DNA from: Dermatemys mawii | Lineage: Eukaryota; Chordata; Testudines; Dermatemydidae | Reading direction: 5' to 3' | Assembly: GCA_007922305.1 (NCBI GenBank) | Contig: ML677348.1 | Location: 22,422,124 to 22,486,123, forward strand | DNA: 64,000 nucleotides | Shown here: in pieces, positions 21,900 through 34,700 of the stretch | How the letters are laid out: every line of letters starts with the position of its first letter | How positions within the stretch are numbered: position 1 is the stretch's first letter | Position numbers and translations under genes: made by a program | The notes under the pieces: model-generated | The model's database searches: none | What the model was told of the DNA's origin: nothing | What the model saw: the letters and a program-made list of their open reading frames with translations, nothing else

Positions 21900-24845
21900 G
21901 CTCTGCCCCTGTCACTCATGTGCTAGCTAATCAGTGTTATTGCAGTTTTGTGGTTGGTCCTTGTTAACACCAGTGACTTGCCATCCTGGAGCAAAGATGA
22001 GGCAGGGAGGGATCTGTAACGTAGGGGGGCATGTCATGGCCACAAGCCTTTTGGGGCAACATTTTATTCAGTGTTGAGCCTAAAGCCACAATTTAGTCTT
22101 TAATAGATAATAAACAATAATAAAAATAACCTGCTAGAGTGTTTGCAGAATCAGGACCTAAGGCCAGACCATATTTAAAGAGGACTCTTTCTCCCCAGCA
22201 AACCTGAAGTCTATAAAATTGAACAGGGAAAGGCTTAGACATCATTAACTGTTTCCTGACGTCTCTTCTTCCTGACCTGCTTGAAACTCTCCTGGAAGTT
22301 AGCGGCATTGTACCTGACCAAGGGTGGGGTTTTCTTTCTCTGGGTGGGTTCCAGGACCCAAGAATGTGCTCCCCACCTTGGTCTCAGAGAGCTCGGATTT
22401 GGGGACCTTCTGGGTGTGCTGCAGAAGCCCTATGTTTGACAGCGGGGGTGGAGAAGACTGAGGGTATTCTGATGAAAGGGCGGAAAGAAGTTTCCTTCTG
22501 GTGGCTGAGCTCCCGCTGAAATGATTATTTTAATGCTGCTGAGATTGAATTCTACAGCTAATGGTTTATCAGTGCACTTAGAGCCTTGGATAGGTGTCTC
22601 TTTAGTGCTTATTGAAATCTAACTAAGTGTGTTAGGTGCCAAACTTCCCCTGAAACTCAATGGCATGAGGGAGCATGTTTTGTAAAAGTGCAGTGCTGGT
22701 TTTCAGCGTGAGACGGGCTCTTTGGAAAAGTAAGAGCTGCCCATGAAGTTTGTATATTTTTAACCGAACTTAAGGCTGGGCTCAGTTTGGAGTTCCTTAT
22801 TTCAGCAGGCTTTTAACAGGCTGGGAGGGGGAGGGGAAGGGAGAAGGGGTGGACGTGGGGAACCGATCTAAGGATAAACTTAGTATTTTATTTTTCCAAA
22901 CACGTCTGATATAAAATATGCTCCCTCACCCCAACGGGCATTTTGCTGAAGTTAAACAAAACCACATGAGCAGCATATCATCCACTGTCCATTTCTGCTT
23001 AATGAGCCATCTGCTTGAAGATCAGTTAGCACAAACATTTCTTCATTCGTCATTTCACTGACCAGTCAACCACAAAAACATAACTGACAGTTAAATGGTG
23101 CAGGAGGTGAGACCGACAGGTTAGCCAGGCGTGGGATGCTGCCAGGAATGCTACACTGTAATCAGAAGGCTTCTGAACAAATGCCATATGAATTGGAGCT
23201 CAGCTGGAAGATACAGTTTATAGTGACATTAATTATTCTAGACAGCACAGCATATTAGTAGAGTATATTTCACCATGTCTGTTTCAGACTCTGCCTTCCT
23301 GTTCATCTCCTCTCTTTTAAAACCCAGTCACTGAATTTAGTATTTGCACAGGAATGTCAAGGCCCATCATTTGCAGTTCCCCAAAGCCAAAAATAGGGGC
23401 TTTTACACACTGGTCTGCGCTGACACCTGGGCCTAGTCTAAACTGAAGTGTTGGCAGCCTCCATTCCTGAATTCAGTTCCTCATGGTCTTTCATCATAGG
23501 TAGGAGAGGAGGCTTTTGAGGAAATACTGGGGCGACAACAGTGGTGATGGGTCGGGAATACGTGTGGATGGATATGAATGTTTAAGTATCAGTTGCTGCC
23601 TCATAACAGAGTTGTTTTTCCAACCATCTCCAGGGATCATTTGATGAATTTGCTTAAGATGTTTGTAGGTGGGAAGACGTATTGGGATGTCATGACTTCA
23701 AACTGGGTAACAAATCTGAACTATGCAGAGCTAATTTTCCTAGGAAAATGCTCTCTCTATACATCACATGGCTCCCACATTCACTTGGTTGCTATGCAGT
23801 GACCAGGCTGGCCAAACTGTGAGGAGAGGTAGAGACAAACTAAGACACAAGTGATTATTTTAAATTTTGATAACTTTATAAGGGAAAACCCAAATATGGT
23901 ACCAGGAGCATAAATAACATAGAACATTGTCAAATACTTACTACTTACAATAATAAACTATAGGTTACCAGCACATATATCTTTGTGAGCTTTGTACACG
24001 CTACTCTTCCTCACTCTGTGCAGTTAATACCAAATGTATTGTTACTGACAAGAACAAAAGATTACTCAACAATATACGGTGACACTTCAGAGAAGAATCA
24101 GCTTTCCCTATCCTGGGCTGCAGGTCCAGCCCCCTTCTTGCTGTCCTGTCCTTCGTGCCTCTGGCTTGACGTGCTCCTTTAGATTCGATGTTCCTGTGCC
24201 TGTACCTCTTTTCACCAAGTTCATCCACAAGCAGGGGCCTCACTTGGGTGCTAGGCACCTTTTACCTGTGTTCTGTCAAGAGATGCTCACACAGTCATTA
24301 TCGCTGTTTGTATCCTGTAGGCCCTTTGAGGGTGAGCTTCTTGTTTACTGTTTTCACCTCACACAGATGTCTGATCAGTTCCCTTTTTCACCCGTTCTAT
24401 TTCCTTTCCCTTGATGCGTTCTCTCTGGTATGTCTGTAGATTTACTTCTCTTCTCTAACAGTGTCTGCTGAGAGAGCCAGGTCTGTTTTTTTTCCTGCTT
24501 CTCCTGATCCTGAAACCTTTATTTTTCCTCCTTCTCACTTCCCAGTCCCCTACTTTTATTCTTCAGTTCTGCTTTTATTTTATCACCTCACCTCCTATCC
24601 CAGCTCACCCACTAGCTCAGCATCCAGAGTCACCTTCTCTTGCCCAGCTCCTGCTTTTGGGTGGATCCTGAGCTCCCCCCCAGCTCAGTGGCCCTTTTCT
24701 TGGCTGTCTCTCTCCCCAGGGACAGCATCCTAGGTTGATGCACCACATGCTAGTGCTGGGTTACTAGCTATTGTGCAGTAACATTTTTATTACTTCTGTG
24801 CAGGTTATATAATTCACATAATATCTGGACAGACAAAAGCTTCTC
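21900..24845. other. no recognised gene
   Basis: 22.9-23.3 kb is single-copy-looking AT-rich text. 24.1-24.74 kb is pyrimidine-rich on the plus strand, which explains the open plus-strand frames there (24079-24733). No domain is recognisable. Confidence 0.45.
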
Positions 24846-25066
24846 ATAGACTATCAGGGTTGGAAGGGACCTCAGGAGATCATCTAGTCCAACCCGCTGC
24901 TCAAAGCAGGGCCAATCCCCAATTAAATCATCCAACATATTTTTGCCCCATATCCCTAAATGGATCCCTCAATGACTGAGCTCACAACCATGGGTTTAGC
25001 AGGCCAGTGCTCAAACCACTGAACTATCCCTCCTCCCTATAAGCAAGCTATCCCTCCTCCCCATAA
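24846..25066 (-). mobile_element. CR1 LINE 3' fragment
   Basis: Reverse complement of a CR1 3' end: agactatcagggttggaag, then ggacctcaggagatcatcta, then gtccaacccgctgctcaaag. The last 40 bases contain a local duplication of ctatccctcctcccnataa. Confidence 0.85.
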
Positions 25067-27003
25067 ACATGCTGATCCAGATTCACCCCTATTGGGTGCC
25101 TGGGGATTTCACTACTCTACATTAAGTACTAGCGCCCTGCAGCATAGTGAGATGTAACACAACCTGAAGTGTCCTGCGATGTGCCTATTTAAAAGGAAAA
25201 CCACTTTCCCCCTAGGAAGGCTCAACTATGCAAGCCGCCGAGCATCTTCCCTCCTCCTGACATGAATGGGAGTGGAAGGCAGCTCTCACCCTGCAAGACT
25301 AAGCCCAAAAGCATGGCCGTGACCATAGGTCTTCCCTGTAGAGTACACGTGACTATAATTCTTTGAAAAAGGATGAAATGGTGCAGGCAGGGGGCACTAT
25401 AGCCATCTGCCAGTGTCCGTTTCTAGCGCTGTAGCTGGGCTTGTTCATAAATCTGGGACAGCTACTTTTGGGGCAGATGCACCCCTGTAATTAAATTGCT
25501 GGATTAATATAAAAGAGGGAGGTAAAATATTCACGACTGAGTCAGAAATGAGATTTTTACATCGAGGAGATCTGAGCCTCGCCAAGGGGGGGCTGATCCA
25601 GCAGAGCACTAAGCACCCTCCACTCCCACTGATGTTAACTCGGGTCGAAGGTGCTGAGAACTTCATGTTATTGGGCCTTCATTTCTGAGACAGGTGAGAA
25701 TGATATCCCATCACCAAGGGCTTGCTGCTGTTACCATTGACTTCACACTACTAAAGCCCTGCAAGAGTGGGCACTTCTACGTGCAGCAAAGAGACTGCCA
25801 AAGTAAAGTGATGATAAGATACTGGACCTGTGCTAATTGAACTTTCCAAATTGCAGACAAGTGTGCAATTGTCAGAGAGAAGGTTTTTTGCTTGTATCAG
25901 GACAGCCGGGTCAGCCTCACTAGTTTGTACAATATGTACAGTACAAACATTGACCCAGGCATTTTCAAAGCATCGAAGGGGGTTTTACTGAGCAAGTGGC
26001 TTTGACATTAAAGAAGTTTCTGGGCAACCCTTTAAAAATGTACATGTCAAAGCTGAGGCTTTCACTTCATTCTTAGCTGACCCAATTGTTCCTAGGCATT
26101 GAAGCACACATGATATATAACATCTGGCACTCTTCTGAGACCCCTACAAACAGCGGCCGGAAAGGAGTGAGAGAGAGAGAGGAATGTGAAGTTTATTTAA
26201 CTCTGAATATTTGCCGATGGCCAGTTTGTCAAATATTATTTGAATTTTTCTCTTTAATTTCCTTAGTTTTGATATAGCAGCATCTTTAAGAAAGACTATT
26301 AGACAGACATGGTATCAGGTCTTTTCTGCACTGTTTGCATCTCCTATTATATGATCAAGTGAATTTGCAGCGTTGTATTTGAACACTTTCCGCCCCCTCA
26401 AATCTGAGAGCCAAAATGCAAAGCCCCTCTTTGCAGATTACATGGAACTTCATAATTTGATTATGCATCATTTGTGTCTAATGCTTTAATGTCCCTCTCT
26501 GTTGTTCCTCAAGTTGCAACAATCTCAAATACTCATTTGTCCTCTTCTCTCACACATCCCTTTGTGTTTTCTTTGATGCTGTGCCTCATGCATGGAAAAC
26601 CCCCGCAAAACTAATCTGAAAGATACTACTGGCTTATTCCCCTCAAGACCCACTGCCTCTGTGATGGCTACAAGAAATCAGCCAGTGGTTGGCAAGATTG
26701 AACCACAATTAGAGATAACTGATCTTCAGTATTGCCAAGTCTCGTGACTTATTGATGTTGTTTCTTGAGGCCCCAGCTCTTCAAGTCATGTAAGTAATTG
26801 AGAATCTGAACATTCATCGGCTGAAGGGGGAAGTACGGGATATTATTGATTTTTTAGGTTTAAAAAATCTAAAACATTCAGAGCCATCAAGCTATATATA
26901 TATAACTAACTTGTGCAACTGCATCATCTTATTATGGAACTCTTGTCTTCTCCCCCCACCGCTTTCTTATTACTTACTTTACTGTCTTATTTCAAATGAG
27001 GGC
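25067..27003. other. no recognised gene
   Basis: Mixed single-copy-looking sequence. A GA-rich run occurs at 26165-26182 and a short TA run at 26891-26904. Confidence 0.5.
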
Positions 27004-27528
27004 TGAACATAGATTAGGTTTGGAAGAGACCTCAGGAGGTAATCTAGTCAACCCCCTGCTCAAAGCAGGACCAGCACCAACTAAATCATCCCAGCCAGGG
27101 CTTTGTCAAGCCCTGTCTAAGGAAGGAGATTCTACCACCTCCCTAGGTAACCCATTCCGGTGCTTCACCATCCTCCTAATAAAATAGTGTTTCCTAATAT
27201 CCAACCTAGACCTCCTGCACTGCAACTTGGGACAATTGCTCCTTGTTCTGTCATCTGCCACAACTGAGAACAGCCAAGCTCCATCCTCTTTGGATCTCCC
27301 TTCCGGTAGTTGAAGGCTGCTATCAAATTCCTCACTCTTCTCTTCTGCAGACTAAACAAGGCAGTTCCCTCAGTCTCTCCTTGTAAGCCATGTGTCCCAG
27401 CCCCCTGATCATTTTCATTATCCTGCACTGGACTCTCTCAAATTGGTCCGCATCCTCCCTTTAGTGGGTGAGGGGCTCAAAATTGGATATAATACTTCAG
27501 ATGTGGCCTCATTTTGTGTCCCCTACCT
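27004..27528 (-). mobile_element. CR1 LINE 3' fragment, about 0.5 kb
   Basis: Minus-strand CR1: tttggaagagacctcaggag at the 3' end, then gctcaaagcaggaccagcac, then the ttctcttctgcagactaaac and cactggactctctcaaattg blocks. It covers the end of ORF2 and the 3' UTR. Indels break any frame. Confidence 0.88.
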
Positions 27529-28163
27529 TTCATTTCACCACTGAAAGCTGAAATTGACCCAAACTGATTTGTTTATCTCCTCCCTCTCCCACCCCTCTGT
27601 CTGTTCGGTTGTGAAAATTTTTAACGGTTCAACTTCTCATTCCAAGTTAGGACAAAATTCTTTTCATAATCCTAAAAATTTTCATGGGATGGAGAAACCA
27701 CTTCCGGCCTAGCCCTACTTGGCAATGATATTAGTGTAATCTGATGGTCCTGTATTTGAACCCAATCTCCTTCCCCAAGCTCTCCTGAGTACTGGGCATG
27801 TTTGGAGCCAGTGCCACATTCAAACTTTGCAGCTCTGACCTTCTTATAGAGTTGGTGGCGAGATAGAGCTTTAAGCTGCAATATCACAGCTTGGTAATAT
27901 CAGGAATAGCTGTAAAGGGTTTGAGATCAGTACTGCTTTAGGAGATAGTGCCAACTGCAAGCACAGCCAGGCCAGATGGAATGGGAAAGTTATCTCTTGG
28001 GCACTGGAGAAACAGAAGCTGATGAAATGTATATAAATACTAATGTAACAAGACAACAACTAAAAACCACCCGGCATATTACTCAACAGGCCTTTCAGCA
28101 CTGGGAGTAAAGTGAAGCCTTCAAAATGCAAGTGAATGGCACATCATGATTTTCATTAAAGAA
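27529..28163. other. no recognised feature
   Basis: No repeat or gene recognised in this short gap. Confidence 0.5.
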
Positions 28164-28166
28164 TTA

Positions 28167-28441
28167 GGCTTTGTCTACACTACAGATTACTTCAGCATGA
28201 CATGTGTCACTCAAGAATATGAATAATCCACACCCCTGAGCGACATAAGTTATGCCGACCTAAGCGCCGCTGTGGACAGTGCTGTGTCGGGGCGAGAGCT
28301 TCTCCTTCCAACATAGCCACCACCTCTCGCAGAGGTAGGAGTTGTTAAGCCAATGGGAGAGCTCTCTCCTGCTGGCTTAGAGTGTTTTCACCAGAAGCAC
28401 TACAGTGGTGCAGTTGCAGCTGCTGTAGTGTAACCATAGCC
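28167..28441. mobile_element. PIF-Harbinger MITE with TTA duplication
   Basis: A 275-bp element with ends ggctttgtctacactaca / tgtagtgtaaccatagcc and TTA on both sides (28164-28166, 28442-28444). The interior has ccgacctaagcgccgctg, typical of the reptile family. Non-coding. Confidence 0.87.
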
Positions 28442-28544
28442 TTATGCTCAGGAAATAGCACGATTACTATGAGAACAATGATACAAACATTATGAATAAA
28501 AACAGAAATATTTAGTAGCCTCAGACTGTCATGTTGCTTTAGAT

Positions 28545-28883
28545 CAGTGGTGGGCAACCTGCGGCCCGTGGGCCACAGGCAGCCCGTCAGGGTAATCTGC
28601 TGGCGTGCCGCCAGACAGTTTGTTTTCATTTGCATGGCTGCCTGCAGCTCCCAGTGGCCACGGCTCACTGTTCCTGGGCCAATGGGCGTTGCAGGAAGCG
28701 GTGCGGGCTGCAGGGATGTGCTGACCACCATTTCCCACAGCTTCCATTGGCTGGGAATGGTGAACTGCAGCCACTGGGAGCTGCGGGCGGCTGTGCAGAT
28801 GTAAACAAACTGTCTGGCAGCCCACCAGTGGATTACCCTGATGGGCCACGTGTGGCCCATGGGCCGCAGGTTACCCACCACTC
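28545..28883. mobile_element. foldback hAT element
   Basis: A 339-bp, almost fully self-complementary element: arms of roughly 165 bp run from cagtggtgggcaacctgcgg to the mirror ccgcaggttacccaccact. Perfect 8-bp target duplication ctttagat (28537-28544 and 28884-28891). The last base of the right end differs from the left. The frames at 28345-28929 (-), 28544-28849 (-), 28547-28804 (+) and 28630-28977 (+) are produced by the palindrome and are not genes. Confidence 0.92.
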
Positions 28884-29202
28884 CTTTAGATTCATGTCTA
28901 GCACAAGAAAAACTTCCTTTTGGTTTCATCAGTTTTCATTCTTTATTTCTCTCCTTCATCCCCCCCAATGTGCGTGACCTGCTATTCCTGAGTACTTAAA
29001 TGTAAATTAATATGGTAATTTAGTTGATATGTTTCTTCCCATTGGACAATGACACAGGGATCAAACTGAATCCTGCATAACCACATACAACTTCCAGTCA
29101 AACCATTCCAAACCAGATCACGTCATGCTGATTTTGGTATAAGAGTTGTAAAAGCTTTTATTAAAAAAATGTTTTTTTAAAAAATGGGAATTATTTAAAT
29201 GG

Positions 29203-29865
29203 TGTGATGGGGCAAGGCCAGATGGCTATAGGAAAGTGCTGAAGAACAGATATGTGAGTCTCAGGCTAAACAAATCCCTGGTACCACTGGAACCTTCTAG
29301 AAATCAGTAGAAACAGCTAGCCTGATTGAGACACCTGAAGCCAATCAGGGACTGGCTGAAACCAGTTAAAAGCCTTCCAGTTGGTCAGGTGGGCTGTGGG
29401 TGTTAGGAGCTGTGGAAGGAAGTTGTGCTGTTGGTGAGACTGAGTGGTGGACAACATATCATACAGAAGGAAGGAGGCCCTGAGGTAAGGGTGAAGTGGA
29501 GTTTGAAGAAGCGGGAACTGCTGTGGGGAAGTAGCCCAAGGAATTGTATTGTGTTTTGTGGCTAAAAGGTCAGCCATCTTAGCTGATACTATTAGGGTCC
29601 CTGGGCTGGAGCCTGGAGTAGAGGGCAGGCCTGGGCTCCCCCGTTTCTATCTCCCCTAATTAATCACTGAGATTGGGAGACAACTGAGACTGTGCCAGGA
29701 AGGATAGCTTCTCCTCACTGGCTTATGATGAAAATGGCTCAATAGGCTGTGACCTTGTCTCTAGAGAGAGAAGAGCTACGTGGAGGGTCACAGTGAGCCT
29801 CTGAGGATAGTGAAATCTGCCAGGAAATGCAGAATCCATGAAGATAAGGACAGAGCTTTGTCACA
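29203..29865 (+). mobile_element. solo LTR, endogenous-retrovirus-like, copy 1
   Basis: A 663-bp unit starting tgtgatggggc and ending gctttgtcaca, with a 4-bp target duplication atgg (29199-29202 and 29866-29869). A TTAAAA-type box lies near 29366-29371. It is related along most of its length to 51201-51980. No internal coding sequence is attached, so it is read as a solo LTR. A 4-bp duplication fits class I-type retroviral LTRs, but the class is inferred. Orientation is a guess from the TTAAAA box. Confidence 0.82.
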
Positions 29866-29965
29866 ATGGATATAGACTACTCCAATAATCAAAATGTGAA
29901 CTAATTGGCAATATATGTGTGCCCTAGTTTGGAAATATAGGAACTAAAGTAAGCTTTCTTGTGAA

Positions 29966-30195
29966 GACACATGGTCCGGTGGTTAGGGCACCAGCCTAGG
30001 AGTGGTCCCAGTTCAGTCAAGGATGGTCCCTGCTCTATCATGTGCTTCTTGTGTGATAGTCTTTTGGTTTCCCCCTCTGTAAAATGGAAATAATGGTACT
30101 TCATTCCGTTTCAGGGGCGTTGTGATGATAAATATATTTAAGATGATGAAGTTCTTTGAGATCTACTGATGCACTATGTCAGAGCTAGGCATTAT
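29966..30195 (+). repeat. MIR SINE, near full length
   Basis: catggtccggtggttagggc at the tRNA-like head, cccctctgtaaaatggaaat in the core, and gttctttgagatctactgat in the tail. Confidence 0.8.
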
Positions 30196-30319
30196 TATAT
30201 CTGATTTGCACATTAAGATGTACTACAGGAGCAGGGGTTCTTAGATAAATCTAACCTTAACTAGGATAGTCTCCTTGTTAAGGTCCAATGCTAGAAGTCA
30301 GGAACAAAAGTCTCATTTG

Positions 30320-30512
30320 TGGCTCTACAATTGTCTTCTTGTGTGACTGGCAAATGTAGGTCACCCCTCTGTGCTTCAGCTTCCCCATCAGTAGAACGGG
30401 GATAATAATAGTTGCTTACATCACTGAAGTTTTGTGAGGCTGACTTCATTATTGTCTGAGCATCTCAGCTGAAAAATACTAGGAAGAGCCTGGAATTATT
30501 AGAGATTATTTA
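30320..30512 (+). repeat. MIR SINE fragment
   Basis: Core blocks tctgtgcttcagcttcccca, then gggataataatagttgctta and a degenerate tail. A second MIR just 125 bp from the previous one. Confidence 0.68.
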
Positions 30513-32067
30513 AATTCTGGAACACGCTTAGGTCTTTAATGTGAATCCTGCCCCTCCGCCCCACAAGCTATTGCAGTGATGTGTCACCTGATGTTGGCCA
30601 TTTTCTCCAAGCACACTTCATTTGATTTACTTTTGATTTTGCTGAATTTTTGTCACTTTTGCTTTGCTGAAGCCAAGGTGTTCCACAGGTCAGCAAAGGT
30701 TTGAGTAGAGTGTAAAAGAGAGGGTGCAGCAAATGTTCTGGTAGAGAGTGAGAGAGAGAGTAGCAGTGTGGAAAACATACAGGGTGTGTCTAACTTGCAG
30801 AGGAGTTACCCAAAGTACTGTAGTAAAGGAAGTGAGTCCACACGCATGAAGGAGCAGGTCCAGCATTTTATTGGCAGAGCTCCAGCAGCCTGCTTCATAG
30901 CGCATCACCTTATGCATTACTGGCAGATTCAACCGGCAGCACTAAGATACTTAGGGTCTCACTGTAAATTCACACCACTGCATCCAATGCTAATAGGAAG
31001 GAAATTCTACTCTCCCTCGACATGACTCGTCCAGCAGGGGTGAGCAATAAGAGAAGTGGGCATTCCTGTATCCCTCCATAGTGTTAATCAGAATTAGTGA
31101 AGCATACATTGTGAATTTAGTCCTGGTTTTGGCCAGTAAACTGTTCATGAACTAATCTTGATTTTTTTCAAACATATTTGTTATTCTTCAAAGAGTTTGG
31201 ATTAACCATTGTCGCATTTATACTGTATCTCACAACTCAGAACTATGTGATGTGGCTCTTCACTGTTGCTTGTTTGGGATGTGCAGTTGGTCTCCTAAAT
31301 CTCATGATATCGTTTCTGCTCCCTAAATACATAAATGAAGTGTTTTAAACAAGAGAATAATTAACATGGATCAGAGGGTAATGCAGACACTTTAGGCACT
31401 TTTCAGACAAGTTAGTTTCAGGTTAAAATTCTCCATGATCATTTTCACTTGCACTCATTGGCTGTCTGAATATTCACTAATAAAACATCTCCAGAAATTA
31501 TAGCCCACCAAGCTTACTTGGTCTTTTATTTTCAAAAATGTTTATGAGTCTATTTTCATCCTCTTAATTTTTGCTATTTAACCAGCTGTATTGACGTTGA
31601 TAAGGAAGAGAAAGATGATGATAGTTCAGAACTATCTAGAACGAAAATTATGAGACAGGAATATGTACAAATGTTGACACCTTTTCTTGTGTCACTTTAA
31701 TACCCTCAATCTATGATGTGTTTTATTACTTTAAAAAAACCATATTGACAGCTGGCAATTTCAGGAACGTACAGGAGCCCCGCAGCACACCCTTCCCCCT
31801 CTATCACACACGCACACAACCTGCTGATGTGATGCCCTCAGATATTAGAAAATAATATAAATGCAGAGTCAGGCCAGGTCAGGATAGAGATGGGAGATGA
31901 CTGTGACACAACTGTTTCCCCCATTCCCTGCCCAGAGGTAGCTGAATTTTGGAGGTGTATGAAATGGCTTTAACAGGGTTACATTAGTGAATCAGGCCTT
32001 TAAGTCTCCTCTACTCAACATTCTATTCTATTTTATTCTAACATTCTATTCACTAAAAAGATTAATT
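30513..32067. other. no recognised gene; one short repeat
   Basis: Contains GA-rich runs near 30744-30762 and an (ATTCT)-type run at 32019-32053. Otherwise no recognised features. Confidence 0.5.
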
Positions 32068-33645
32068 GTGACCAGATGCTGAACACAATTTATATTAACA
32101 AGGGGGAAGGAACACAAGCCAGAATAGGGAAAGAACAGGTTAAAGAATGCTTGGAAGTTAGATGTATTCTAGTCCCTCATGAATTTCACGCTAGGGTACT
32201 TAAGGAACTAGCTGAATCAATCTTGAAACCATTAGTAATTATCTGTGAGTACTCATGGAGGTCAGGTGAAGTGGCAGAGAAATGGAGAAAGGTACTATAT
32301 TCGCCTATCTTTAAAAGGGGAACAAAGAGGACCTGAGGAATTATAAACTAGTGAGCCTAAATTCAATTCTTGGAAAGATATGGGAACAAATTATCAAAAA
32401 AATCAGTCTGTAAGCACTTAAAAGATAATAGGGTGATAAATAATAGCCAGCATGGATTTGTCAAGAATAAATCATGCCAAACCAACCTAATTTTCTTCTT
32501 TGACAAGGTCACTGGTCTAGTGGATAGAAGTAAGCAGTAAATGTGGCATATCTTGATTTTAGTAAGGTTTTTGACATAGTCCCACATGGCATTCTCATAA
32601 GCAAACTAGGGTAATGTGGTCTAGATGAAATTAGTACTAAGTGGGCTCACAACTGGTTGGAAAATCATACTCAGAATATTTATTTGCTGTCAAATTGGGA
32701 GGATGTTGTAAGGGCCAGTCCTGGGTATGATACTAGTCAATAGTTCCATTAATGACTTGGATAATGTAGGGGAAAGTATGTTTATCACATTTGAAGATGA
32801 CACCAAGCTTGGAGGGGTTGCAAGCACTTTGGGGATAGGATTAGAATTCAAAACTATTTTGACAAATTGGTGAATTGATCTGAAATCAACAACATGAAAT
32901 TCAGTACTGACAACTGCAAAGTACGTAGGAAGGGAAAAATCAAATGCACAAATACAAAATAAGGAATAACCGGTGAGGCTGTAGTATTGATACTAGTGGA
33001 TCACAAATGAGCCAACAATGTAATACAGTTGCAAAAAAGCTAATATTCTGGGATATATTAATGTGAGTGTTGTATGCAAGACATTGACAATAACTGTTCT
33101 GCTGTATTCTGCATTGGGGAGATTGAGGTTGGAGCACTATGTCTAATTTTGGGTGTCACACTTTAAGAAAGATGTGGAGAAACTTGAGAGAGTCCAGAAG
33201 AGAGCAACAAAAATGATTAAAAGGTTTAGAAAACCTGACCAAAGAGGAAAGGTTTAAAAAAACTGGGTATGTTTAGTCTTGAGAAAAGAAGACTCAGGAT
33301 GGGACCTGAAAACACTCTTTAAATATTTTAAGGTCTGTTATAAAGAGGATAGTGATCATTTGTTCTCCATGTCCACTGAAGGTAGAAGAAGTGATGCACT
33401 TCATCTGCAGCAAGGGAGATTTAGTTTAGCTATTAGGAAAAACTTTCTAACTACGAAGAACATTAAGAAGTGACATAGATTACCAAGTGAGAGGGTGGAA
33501 TCCTGGAGGTTTTTAAGCACAGGTTAGACAAACATCTGTCAGAGATTATCCAGTTATAGTTGGTCCTGCCTTAGCATGGGGGGATGGACTAGGTGATCTC
33601 TTGAGGTCCCATCCAGCTCTACATTTCTATGATTCTGTGTGCCTC
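32068..33645 (+). mobile_element. CR1 LINE, about 1.6 kb, broken reverse transcriptase
   Basis: The longest transposon here. It begins within the reverse-transcriptase region: VLKELAESILKPLVIICEYS and WRSGEVAEKWRKV in the frame 32076-32336, which matches the CR1-type lead-in. It continues through damaged frames to an FEDDTKLGG-like site at about 32790-32816, where the usual (F/Y)ADD has glutamate for alanine, and ends with ggatggactaggtgatctct and the ctatgattctgtg tail. A deletion near 32698-32720 removes part of the domain. Inactive and 5'-truncated. Confidence 0.92.
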
Positions 33646-33734
33646 TGAAATCAGTCACACCTCTTTTACCAACCGTCAGTGGCAGAAGGTCAGATAGTGA
33701 CTTTTCACTGGAGCTAACTGCTTATGTATTCTAG

Positions 33735-33950
33735 CTTTTAAAGTGAGAAGGGACAATTGTCTAGTCTGAGTGGCTGCATAACACAGACCATAGAATTTAA
33801 CCCAGTAATTCCAGTTTCAAGCCAATAAAATATTGTTAAACTAGAGCATATATCATAGAAAAACACCTAATCTTAATTTAAACTCTTCCAGGGATGGAGA
33901 CTCCACCACATCACGTGGTAAATTATTCCCATTTTTTGTGTTTCCTAATC
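33735..33950 (-). mobile_element. old CR1-type LINE 3' fragment
   Basis: Reverse orientation: agtgagaagggacaattgtc, gtctagtctgagtggctgca, then gggatggagactccaccaca. A more diverged CR1 subfamily than 32068-33645, 90 bp away and in the opposite orientation. Confidence 0.7.
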
Positions 33951-34587
33951 CCTGTTAATAGCACTGATAGTGAAAGATTTGTGCAGGTCATGTAATATAT
34001 CTGCCTCCACAGCAAGCTAATGGAAGAAAAGGGCAGCTCATTATCTGATGCTGGTGACAGTGAATTACAGAAAAGAAAGTATTCATTTTTTTTTTTTTTA
34101 AATCCTGGAAGATACAGTAAGTGGATCAGCTGCTGTCCTTGCTTGTTAGCTCCAGGCAGCAGCTGCAGGGCTTCCATCTTTTTGGATGTGATAAAAATAA
34201 CATTCTACTCCCTCATGATCATTAAGAACCCATAGCCAGTTTGCTAGAGCTTCAAGTGCCTGTTTCCAGGTCAAATGTCAAGCCAAGTTATATTCTGTTG
34301 ACCTAGATTCCCTTGCAATTTCATTTGATTAATTACAGTAGTTATTCTTCACTTTTACATTGTGGAACACTTGCCTTATTTCACACTGTTGCTGGGAGGC
34401 ACCGGTCCTGCTCCCTTCTGGCATCCCATTGGTATTAGCTGTCGGAAAGTGGGCACGCCCCCACAGCCCCACTCTCTGCCCTGTCTCAGCTCCTAAAACT
34501 CTCCAGGAGCAGAGTGGGTGCACATGTTGTATTCTCTCCTGGGATGGCAGAGCTCAGCTATATATTCACATGAGGAATTCTAGCAAT

Positions 34588-34700
34588 GTAGACTAACAAA
34601 TTTATTTCAGCATAAGCTTTTGTAGGCTATAGCCCATTTCATCGGATGCATAGAATGGAACACACAGTAGTTCCTGCCTATTGTGTGTTCCATTCTATAG
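34588..34700 (-). mobile_element. Penelope-like 3' end with hairpin
   Basis: Starts tagactaacaaatttatttc, then gcataagcttttgtaggcta, then catttcatcggatgcatag, which is the Penelope-like terminal module in reverse. A perfect 17-bp inverted repeat (34650-34666 atagaatggaacacaca; 34683-34699) closes the fragment. Confidence 0.7.

Noticed and set aside
28345..28929. 194-residue minus-strand open frame
   Set aside because: It is produced mainly by the palindromic GC-rich hAT element at 28545-28883, with mirror frames on the other strand and no domain.
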